A program made the translations under genes and the position numbers. DNA of 64,000 nucleotides, taken from positions 100,769,893 to 100,833,892 of the forward strand of contig NC_092628.1 in the NCBI RefSeq assembly GCF_039555335.1, given 5' to 3'. The stretch is from Amphiura filiformis (taxonomy: Eukaryota > Echinodermata > Ophiuroidea > Amphilepidida > Amphiuridae). Position 1 is the stretch's first letter. Every line of letters begins with the position of its first letter. Positions 55,434 to 64,000 of the stretch are shown in pieces. The notes under the pieces are model-generated. The model had not been told where the DNA came from and searched no databases. It saw only the letters and a list, made by a program, of their open reading frames with translations.

Positions 55434-57962
55434 ACAGCCATTTATAAAATTTTCGGCCAAAAAAAAGTTGCACTTTTCTATATGGTCGAATCCAACGAAA
55501 AAAGTGTACACGGCATGTTCAGGGCCATAACTTAAAAGTATTAATCAATTGGCATTCGTTTTTGTATTGTGTTTATTCGCCTTGATCATACGCTTCGCGC
55601 CATATATAATAAGACCCCTTCTGTGAAAAACTTAGACACAGAGACCCCAAAACATGCTATTTTTACCCATTTTTTCAAAATATTTCTTAAAGTATTTTTA
55701 AAAACGTCTAAATCAGTTATGAAAAGAAGTCATTGGATTGAATCTAAATTGATTTCCTGAAAGGCGTGTATTCAAAGATTGCCTGTTCAATTTTTCACAT
55801 ATTTGTACATAATTATGAATTTTTGTGATCATTTTTTGAGTGGTATTTTTTTACATTACCTACGAATACAATTTTTCATAGCACTAGATATATCTTTAAA
55901 AATGGAAATCACTAATAAATGCGCAATTGATACAAGCTTTGATATGTCCAATACTGAAATGCATTGCATTCGGGCATCTTTATTATTGTGTTTAGCTGCC
56001 AGAAATTCTAAATGGCACAAAGGTAGGTTTGGTAAAAAATATGCATTACCTCCGAATACATGTTAAAAGCTGTGTCATTTCCACAAAGTGAGAGAATAGT
56101 AAACAATAGTTAAGCAATAGGTGCAGGGTAATACACTCTTTATTTCTACCAAGTTTCAATAGCCTGCGTTTAAATATTTCTGAGATGTCAACAATAAAAG
56201 CAAGTATTCGTAGGTAAATTTCGGTAACCGAATGTTACCTACGAATACAATTTGACATCATGACAGTATTGTGAAACACCGCCATTCATGCCAATGCCCA
56301 TATTGGTACATAACGAAGGCCTGTATGTTTGCTATCAAATCATATGTCAATGAAAGTTGCGAATTCACATACATGCCCACCATGCAAAACTGAATACGGC
56401 TTAATTGTTGAAAAATATGTACTGAAATAGACGACGGTCTGCTCATTTGAAAGAAAAATCAGATTCAAAGAAGATTAGAAGGGATAAATACTTGGATTTG
56501 TCAACTGTCATGTGTGCTTCATTTTAAATGTTTACCGACCTTCTGGTGTCCGAGTAATTTGTGTCCAAATTGATTTATGCGAAGGTAACTTTTGACGTTT
56601 TCGCTAAGGGTACCTACGAATACCATGGAAAATACGACCGTTCTCATTGTCTCATGATCTAGACAACATAATGATGGACCCTGGTATAAAGCTAATTGTA
56701 GTTGCCCTCAAACGAAAGGCCACAAGACGTAACTGACTCCAAGATGGACTTCACAAGTCTGCAATAACGGTTTTAAGCGAGTTGTGTGCAATTAAGCAAA
56801 TTAAAGTCACTTTAGTGCCTTTGTTTCTTACTTCAATGCTCTTTCAACCGCTGTGAACCGACATTATTAATACATTGATAGGGTCTAAAGTATCAATAAA
56901 CGCACATAAAGAAAATGATACATTCAAAGTGCTTTATAAAATGAAGTTTTGATTGGGATATCCACCAAAAGTCTAATTCTTACCTACAAATACTGAAATG
57001 TTACTTACGAATACAGCATAATACATGACATGTGTAATGAAGTGTCGCTACCAATGGAAATTAATTGTCAAAAACTTTAAGCGGTACCCCAGGACACTAT
57101 TATTACCCATATACGGATGCATTCAACAATTATTTATTATGTAAAATTGCTGATTAACTACTTGTATATCAAAATGAAGTGGTCAAAATCTTGCTAAAAG
57201 CATCAAAAAATTTTTGATCTAAGGTAATAGCATTTATTCATTTGGACGTACCATCTGAAAGAGATCTAAAACTACCATTTTATTAATTCATTACCATAAT
57301 AGCAAACTTTAAACCTCTAAACTCAATATAGATATTGTTAAATCGCTCATGTTACCTACGAATACCCGGGTTTGTTCACCTTTTCATTGTATAAAGCGTT
57401 AGGTGTATGCTTATAATTCCTAATATTCTTGAAAACATATATCCTACTCGTTCTTATACAATGTGTAAATTGATTCATACTCATTTGATAAATAAAATAC
57501 AGAAACTGACCTAAACTTCATTTTCAAAAATAAACTAGCATAAATTGACTAAGATCATATTGATCGCGTTATAAAAAAAAAAACAAATATTTTCTGGTTG
57601 AGCTAGCATTTTCCTGACACCCTGTGGTCTACATTACACGAAAAAAGCGTTAATGGGAATATTCCATTTGTTTTAGGTTGATTAGTATTGCGATAGTGAA
57701 AACATCCTGGTGGTATTCGTAGGTAACATTGGGTTTTGATATCACATTTACTATCACACGTCCTGGATTTATTTTTCAAGATTAGTAATGGCACTTTTGG
57801 TTCCTTTAAGGCCAATATGTCATAAATCAATGGGCAAAAGGAAAAATTGTGGAGACATTTTTATTTCGGACTTTTATTTTTGGCCCGTGGACACTTTTGG
57901 TTGGATTCGACCATATAGGCTTTTTATGCATGACTTTTGGTTTCAGACCTCTTTTACTGAAA
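55434..57962. mobile_element. TIR element remnant (B') split by a second element
   Basis: CAGCCATTTATAAAATTTTC then AAAAGTTGCACTTTTCTA at 55434-55480 matches the left end of the element at 58085, whose next bases (ATAGGCTTTTTGTATGC) reappear at 57914-57930 as ATAGGCTTTTTATGC. The two halves are separated by the element 55481-57915. Confidence 0.6.
55481..57915. mobile_element. 2.4-kb TIR element with nine copies of a 14-bp motif
   Basis: Ends TATGGTCGAATCCAAC + GAAAAAAGTGTACACGGC (55481-55514) and the complement of TATGGTCGAATCCAAC + CAAAAGTGTCCACGGGC (57883-57915), flanked by TA on both sides (55479-55480, 57916-57917). Inside, TTACCTACGAATAC or its complement occurs at 55856, 56046, 56204 (minus), 56235, 56610, 56980, 57001, 57352 and 57713 (minus), with at most one mismatch each. 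No transposase ORF; the longest frames (<100 codons) are unrecognised. TA flanks suggest a Tc1/mariner-type target. Confidence 0.78.
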
Positions 57963-58084
57963 ATTAATCGAAAAGGAATGTTTCTATATTTTTGCTTTGT
58001 TTTTATTAAAATAACTTAAGTTAAGGTGTTCATAAATTAGTTTTTACACATTTCAAACATGTTTTATGGTTCAGTGAGTAATCA

Positions 58085-58768
58085 TATAGCCATTTATGAA
58101 ATTTTATTCATCAACAAAAGTTGCACTTTTCTAAATAGGCTTTTTGTATGCATTAAAATGCGTAAATTTAACAAGTTTTTCATTCTAATTAAATTTATTA
58201 GGAAGGAACAACTGTAACTTCAATGATAAATCTTGTGTCATTGGTTAATTTAACCAATGGACCAACAGATTCCTGCTTAGATCTTTCATGCTGAATCCCT
58301 ATACACTTGTTTCATTGGTCATTCCTTGAATGGTTCAAAAAACATTTATATGGGTGGCCGTTATCAAGACTCAACTTGTTACAAGCGGACAAGTGAGGGA
58401 CAACACCACCATAAAGTACTTTGCAGCAAATCCAGCAGCATGCTGGGAACCAGCTTGACCAACAGCAGAGAAGAACGATGCTTGGACGCCATCTCACATG
58501 AAGGAAGGCTTATTCTATTATTGAAAGACATTAATAAGCTGCATCATTCATTTCAATTTATTCACTGAACCATAAAAACTGTTTTTGAATGTCTGACACC
58601 TAAATCAGGAAAAGCTTAAATTTAATCAAATTAAATTATGCTTCTTTTTGATTAAATTACTCACTTAACAAGGAAAAATTGTCAAAAACAAATTGAAGCA
58701 TAAAAAGCCTATGTAGAAAAATGCAACATTCTCTTGGCCGAAAATTTCATTAATGGCTGCATTTTGCA
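58085..58768. mobile_element. TIR element (B), ~680 bp
   Basis: Left end AGCCATTTATGAAATTTTAT ... AAAAGTTGCACTTTTCTAAA and AGGCTTTTTGTATGC. The right end, read in complement, is GCAGCCATTAATGAAATTTT ... GTTGCATTTTTCTACATAGG and CTTTTTATGC. The interior has an 80-codon frame (58326-58568) with no family. A shorter inverted pair, ATGGTTCAGTGA (58070) and TCACTGAACCAT (58563), straddles the left end. Confidence 0.6.
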
Positions 58769-58779
58769 ATGAAAATGAT

Positions 58780-61575
58780 AAAAAAAGTTGCAACAAAAAC
58801 CCGCTCACTTGATGCATAACTAATCAGTCTATGTTCCAAACTTTAAAACAAGAGAATTGATCAAGCTGTCAAACCAAAATGTCGTAGGGGAGGGTGGCTT
58901 ACTTTTTTGGAACCGTTTATATAAACCCTTTTATGATGACCATTTACTGAATACTTTACTGGGGATAAATTTGTGTATAATTTCGAATTTCGACTATGGC
59001 ATAGTGTAGAAAGACCCTTGATTATGACTGTTCGCAGCTCAAAAAGACTTCCTTTTACATGTTCACAGCTCCTAAAGGCCCCATTTACCGGTACGCCGAC
59101 AGAAAGACCAAAGATCCACCACCTCAAAATTCCAGGGCAGCATACCTGCTAAAAAATTATATTATGATGACCCCCTCTTCCTGTCTACAGTAACTTGTCA
59201 AGATGTGGTATTGGCAACTGGACATTTAAGGGTACGAGGTAATTGTTGGTCGAAACAGCCAAAAGAAATTATCTAAATCAATATATTATTGGAAAAGAAT
59301 ACTTTGATGTTTTGCAAATCATATACTAATTTGAAAACTTGCTTGATTTATTATTCTTAATGAGTTATGTACGTTTTACAAAAGTGCTGTTGCTTCAGCC
59401 CTCTTTACAACATAACTCAAGAACCACAGGACCTACAAAAGTGTATCTATGATATTTAGATTGTTATACAATTTTTGCCAAAGCTCACTACCATTCGCAA
59501 GATGCTGTGAACTACCAAATCGCAACAGTTGGTTGTTTGTTTGTTTGTTTGTTTGTTTATTTCTTCTTTATACTGGGTCCATATTCAGGGGAAAATTTAA
59601 GTATTCCCCTGTTCTTCCATATGGCCCAGTTATTACATACAAAAATACAAATAAATAATTACAAAACACTTAGAATAATTTACTATATTAACTTAAATTA
59701 CATGAATTACCAAAATTAATTGGGTACAACAATAATATTAAAAGATGGGTAAAAAAATAATACATAGCACACACTATATTGCATTAATTAGACTACATTT
59801 TTAAATACATTTACAAAATTAATATTATTATTATTTCTTATTGCACTATGAGAATTTAAATTTTAAAATGATAAAACATTATGCCAGCATAATAATTTAA
59901 ATCAGGATTTCAAAATACAACAAACTACATTCAAATAATGGATAAAAATTCCCTTTAAAAGGGAAGGCCAGCGTCAATGCAGAAGAGGTCTTGTAAATAG
60001 TTTGGGTCACCGTGAAAGGCATTTTTAGGATCACGCTTACATCCATGTTACATGACAGTTCACCAAACCATCAATGGTGAGAACATGCACACTGAAACAG
60101 CAAAACACATTAACTCCTATAACTCCTGTCAACTCTTTAATTCATTACTCCAAATTGTTCTGTATTTTTGTCTTTACTACTTTTTACCCATGCTTATTAT
60201 AAAATCAAGAAATACACTGCAGTTGTTAGTTAATTCGCTATGTTAACTCAACTTACATGCACATTTTATTTTAAAATAATTTTATATTATTTCGCAATGT
60301 ATAGTTTACTATAAAGTAGATAGTGGCAAGCACATGATAAAGGACTGATCATTCACTACAATCTTCACTTTTAAACTGTATTTTTGAATGTGTTGATTGT
60401 TAGTCCGAAACTCCTGCAAAGCTATGGACATGGCATCTTACCTACTCCATTCTGTAATCTGCATTGTGTGTTTTCTCAGTCTTCAATCATTTTGTTGAAT
60501 GTAATTTTATGAATCAAATAAAAAAGATAGAAATTGGCCTCACTTTAGTTATGTGTCATTTTACAGTATTTATCATTTATAAAGTAAGACAATAATTTAT
60601 TTATTTTCTATAAGTGCATGTCAAAATATGGGATATATTGTTCAATATTATAGCTAGCCCCTAAAAACTTTATTTTCAATCGGATTTTTCCCGTTGAAAA
60701 GACAAAACTGATGTTAAAGATAGCAATAATATCATCAATAACATTTTGAGTCAATTTTATCCATAAAACGATACAGGATAGGATAGATAATTACTTTGAC
60801 TTCAATGTGGTCCATATAATGAAGATTTTGATTCCACAACATTATTAGATCTGTTATCAACATATCAATTATGCACTCATAGGCAACCAAACATCATGCT
60901 ATCAGTAGTCCACTGATATGACCTCGTGATCATTCCCCGCTTTGACCATGTCATTTTTTGATATGCTGATTGCTGAACAAGTTTATGTTTATATGTGTAG
61001 GCCTAACCTATGATAACTTTTTAAGTCATAATTAATTCAAACATAACTTTGGCAATACTCAATCGTTTTCGTTCGTTGAAACGGCAAAACATACTTTCCT
61101 TTCCTTGCAAATCGAATTAGCAGACAACAAAAACATTTCCACCACGAGAAGTAAAAAAAATAATTCATACCAATAGAAGAAGGCTATAATCTTAGCTAAT
61201 CTTTAGTGTACACAAACCCCATCTCAGAATTAGGTACCAGCGCCCTATGCGCTGGCGATAAAAACATAGGAAATGGATAAAAACATAGTGCTAAAAAATG
61301 TAGGATAGAACACAATGATCAAACAGCAAAAAAATTTACAAAAGAAATTTGGCAAAAGTTGATCCTGTAACAATCATTGCAATGCCTATTATTTAAAAAT
61401 ACTCAACAAAAGAGCCTAAATTTTAAACCAATGTTTGGTGGCAAGAGAAATTTATAAACCTACTATTTTGGATAGAATCTTGATTTAAAAACACCAGTAC
61501 TGGTTGGTAACGGAGAAATGATTGAATTGTGAAGTTGATGTACGTTTTACAAAAGTTTTACAAGTTTTGTCAACA
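58780..61575. other. No gene; simple repeats only
   Basis: 58985-59125 recalls the AAAGACCC-type repeats. (TTTG)n at 59528-59562. The remainder is very AT-rich with short frames of no family. Confidence 0.45.
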
Positions 61576-61613
61576 TCAGTCTTTCTGTTTGTCTGTCTGT
61601 CTGTGGATGTGTC

Positions 61614-61791
61614 CAGTGGCGTAGCGTGGGTCATCAAATGGGGGAAGGGGCACCGACCATGATGGGGGGCACCGGGTCTGATGGGGCACAAGCTGTTTTT
61701 CGGCCATTTTCCTATGGGATTTTTACAAATTTCAGATCGATTTGGGGCACGTGCCCCCCCCCCCTCGTGCCCTTATGACGCTACGCCACTG
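61614..61791. mobile_element. hAT-like MITE with 8-bp target duplication
   Basis: 178 bp with ends CAGTGGCGTAGCGT and ACGCTACGCCACTG. Flanked by GATGTGTC (61606-61613) and GGTGTGTC (61792-61799), seven of eight matching, the target size of hAT elements. G-rich on the left, C-rich on the right (GGGGCAC / GTGCCCC), so it can fold. (CTGT)n microsatellites flank it. Confidence 0.75.
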
Positions 61792-61799
61792 GGTGTGTC

Positions 61800-62282
61800 T
61801 ACGCGTCTGTCTGTCTGTGTGTATGTCTGTCTGTCTAGCTCTCCTTCCATAGATAGGGTGGGTGTTCCTTGTAATTGTTTGTTAATGTTTATTGTGTTGA
61901 TATAGCGCATTCAAAGAATTCATTTATCATACTTACGCCCACACTGTCACTGTCTAGTATATGAAGTATTGGACTAAAATTAGTTCCGAATTCATTGACC
62001 CAAAGGGTTCGCTTTTGTGTTATTTCGGCTCTGTTACGCACGTGTCGCATACGATTACGATACATCGATGCGCTTGTCAACTGTTGACTAGATTTCAAAT
62101 AATAAACATGATAAAACGTGACTGACTGCCATACTGACACGAACAAAGGAAAGCATAATATTACACAACATTCCTGCGCATACTTTTAAGTTTAAAATTA
62201 AAAAAATTAAAACGCGCAGCACTAGTTATTTATCGATTTGAGACAGTTTTTTCCTTATCACTCGCATTTTCTTTTCTTTCAG
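61800..62282. other. Upstream (intronic or 5' flank) of the EGF gene; no exon seen
   Basis: (CTGT)n to 61840, then AT-rich sequence ending in a strong polypyrimidine tract (62266-62280) and the acceptor AG at 62281-62282. Confidence 0.4.
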
Positions 62283-63192
62283 AATTTAGGATTATCTTGA
62301 ACAATGGGTACCAACATACCAATAGTTGCAACTCTTTTGCTGCTTTCAGTAGCCACAATTTACTGTTCTCGTAAGTAAAATATTAATAAGTAAATATAAT
62401 TAATATAATTAAAACTTTGGCACAAATACTATACCAGTAACTCCAAAGTTAGTAGAAGTGTGTTTGAGTGGGTGTAGTTTTTTGGGGTGGGGTACATGTG
62501 TAAAGACCTGCATACGAGGATGCACACTACAAATAGCAGAGTAACTGTGGACACCCAGCAACTGAGGAACACCGCATATAAGACCATATCTCGTTTGTTA
62601 GTGTGAACATGTCCCCTCTTAGATAGGTCGATACAAGTAGGTGTGTGTGTGGTGTGTTTGTACTGGCGTGTCAGAGGTGTGTCTTTGAGGTATAGGTTAA
62701 TTTGTAAGGGAATTATACTAATACCAAGCGTTCACCCCTTCTAAATTGGAAAGAGATAGAGCTTTGCCGAAGGAGATTGGGCTTTAATACAAGAGATCAA
62801 ACGCTGCCGAAGTCATGTAAACCAATATCCTTCGCGAAATTATTATTATTTGAGACTTGAATTAGAATTGGTTACTTGGTTGCTTCTCTTATAGTCTTAG
62901 ACCACAGACAGTGGTTTTAGACAGTGTCGAACACTCAGCGAGATAGATCATGGCTGAATTGAGCGCCTTGCGCGAGCTCCTTACTTCTGAATTTTATTAC
63001 TGTATTTTATCCAATATTTTACAGCTGCTAAACATCACGTCGTAAAACGGGAGAGTTGTCATCTGTTATATGGAAGAACAGACTATTGCAATAATCACGG
63101 CGAGTGTAATATCGGCTTCATAGACGAACATGTTCTTTGTGCTTGTGATGAGGGTGTATGGAAAGGAGATAAATGTCAATATTATATGAAAG
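62283..63192 (+). CDS. Secreted EGF-like domain protein, 5' coding exons
   Basis: Two exons, 62283-62370 (CDS from Met at 62304) and 63025-63192, continuing right of the window. The first encodes a signal peptide (MGTNIPIVATLLLLSVATIY then CS). The acceptor before 62283 (TTTTCTTTCAG) implies an upstream 5' UTR exon. The second exon encodes AKHHVVKRES and an EGF-like domain with six cysteines spaced C-x9-C-x5-C-x10-C-x-C-x9-C, including YCNNHGEC and LCACDEGVWKGDKC. Donors GTAAGT and GTGAGT are canonical. Both introns are phase 1, so the EGF exon is a symmetric 1-1 module. KR just before the first Cys could be a processing site. Ligand-like growth factor or matrix protein cannot be told apart from one domain. 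The C-terminal part is outside the window. Confidence 0.82.
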
Positions 63193-63419
63193 GTGAGTAA
63201 TTTGCCAATCTTATACAGCTACTCTAAAGGCAGTGTCCACAACATTTCGAAGGGTCAGAGCCAAAAGGCCCTAAGTACAAAAAGAAAACGCCATTTAATG
63301 TTGTAAATTTTGGTTTTGAATGCTGAACATTCTTACCAGGTTTTATCAATAAAGATGACCTCGGGTGACCTAAGGTGACTCCTGATGACTAGAAAACGAC
63401 GTTGTAAAATGTTGACACA

Positions 63420-63600
63420 ATCAATATACAAATATTGACTGCTATGAGGGGCACAGTTAAAATTATAGGCCCGAGGTGATGTCAAAACCATGACTATGCC
63501 CGAAGCGAAGCTGAGGGCATAGTCATGGTTTTGACATCACCGAGGGCCTATAATTTTAACTGTGCCCCGAATATTAAGCAGTCAATATTTGTTTTATATA
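63420..63600. mobile_element. Long hairpin element in the EGF gene intron
   Basis: Arms ATACAAATATTGACTGCT ... GGGGCACAGTTAAAATTATA ... GGTGATGTCAAAACCATGAC are inverted almost perfectly over ~80 bp around a short loop GAAGCGAAGCTGA. No ORF. Layout like 44437-44638. Confidence 0.78.
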
Positions 63601-63603
63601 CCA

Positions 63604-63868
63604 AATCTTAAGATTCTTGTCATCTGTTTGGTTAAAAGCATCGATTTTGGTAAGAGAAATTAATAGTTTCAAGGCGAACGTCACAGATCATTACAATCTG
63701 CGATATCCGCGTAATTATAGCGCGCGAAAACATTAACGCGTGGGTAATATCATTTTACGCTGGGAACAACGCACACGCAGAACTATGCCCGGGGAATAGT
63801 TACTTTTGCGGGCATAGTCAAAACTATGCCCGCTCTTTTAACCAATCAGATGACGGGAATCTTTAGCT
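63604..63868. mobile_element. Second inverted-repeat element in the same intron
   Basis: TAAGATTCTTGTCATCTG followed by TTGGTTAAAAGC (63608-63641) is inverted as GCTCTTTTAACCAATCAGAT (63831-63850) and GACGGGAATCTTTA. A small inner hairpin GGGCATAGTC/AACTATGCCC near 63806-63830 shares GGCATAGTC with its neighbour. Confidence 0.6.
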
Positions 63869-64000
63869 GCGGTATATAAATTGTTATAGTCCATATATCT
63901 ATACCTCGAATCACCGGCACTAGCTTTGAAGTTTAGCGTGTTCTCCGCTAGCTTAGTGTTAGTTAGTGCGTGGTACAGCGTGTACATACTGGTACGCGCG

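Noticed and set aside
58326-58568. 80-codon frame inside element B
   Set aside because: No similarity to transposases or other families; composition is ordinary for the region.

Overview
This window is animal nuclear DNA, AT-rich and repeat-dense. Every recognisable coding exon is split by introns with GT-AG (once GC-AG) borders, there are tRNA-headed SINEs and CR1/L2-like LINEs, and TTAGGG-type runs occur inside the sequence. The repeat types (CR1/L2-like tails ending in ATT repeats, many short inverted-repeat elements, a tRNA-SINE with a pol III box B) together with cholinesterase-like and EGF exons fit a marine invertebrate, most likely a non-vertebrate deuterostome. The species cannot be fixed from the sequence.

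Layout. 1-3,000: first three coding exons (minus strand) of a secreted cholinesterase-like carboxylesterase, cut off by the window edge. 3,300-10,500: microsatellites, short inverted-repeat elements, a 1.4-kb element with repeated internal motifs, a LINE 3' fragment and a possible LTR. 10,505-18,004: a second, tandem copy of the esterase with all seven coding exons. It has lost the catalytic acid residue and carries a frameshift in exon 6. Its introns hold a SINE relic, telomere-like repeats, a long hairpin element, a TTAA-flanked MITE and an L2/CR1-like LINE that itself carries a foldback MITE. 19,470-26,080: a small MITE, then a 6.1-kb array of ~1.12-kb units with the alternating form A-B-A-B...-A. 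28,300-29,560: a small inverted-repeat element and a 5'-truncated LINE with a poly-A tail. 30,300-34,000: SINEs and a 161-bp array containing telomere-like DNA, one unit of which was split by a SINE. 35,000-39,500: two inverted-repeat elements and a 722-bp tandem triplication. 40,300-44,010: a large inverted duplication. 44,437-45,867: a hairpin element and a terminal-inverted-repeat (TIR) element with a helix-turn-helix ORF. 48,532-50,652: a 2.1-kb foldback element. 52,802-53,299: another TIR element. 55,430-58,770: nested TIR elements, the inner one with nine copies of a 14-bp motif. 61,614-61,791: a hAT-like MITE. 62,283-63,192: the first coding exons of an EGF-domain secreted protein on the plus strand, which runs off the right edge.

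The host genes are therefore two tandem esterase paralogues on the minus strand and the start of one EGF-like gene on the plus strand. Everything between is mobile or repetitive DNA, or unassigned sequence. The most interesting signals are structural: three TIR elements that each carry their own dispersed short motif, the composite A-B array closed by A at both ends, and the decay of the esterase paralogue. All splice sites and element ends were read by eye; none was confirmed with transcripts or alignments.
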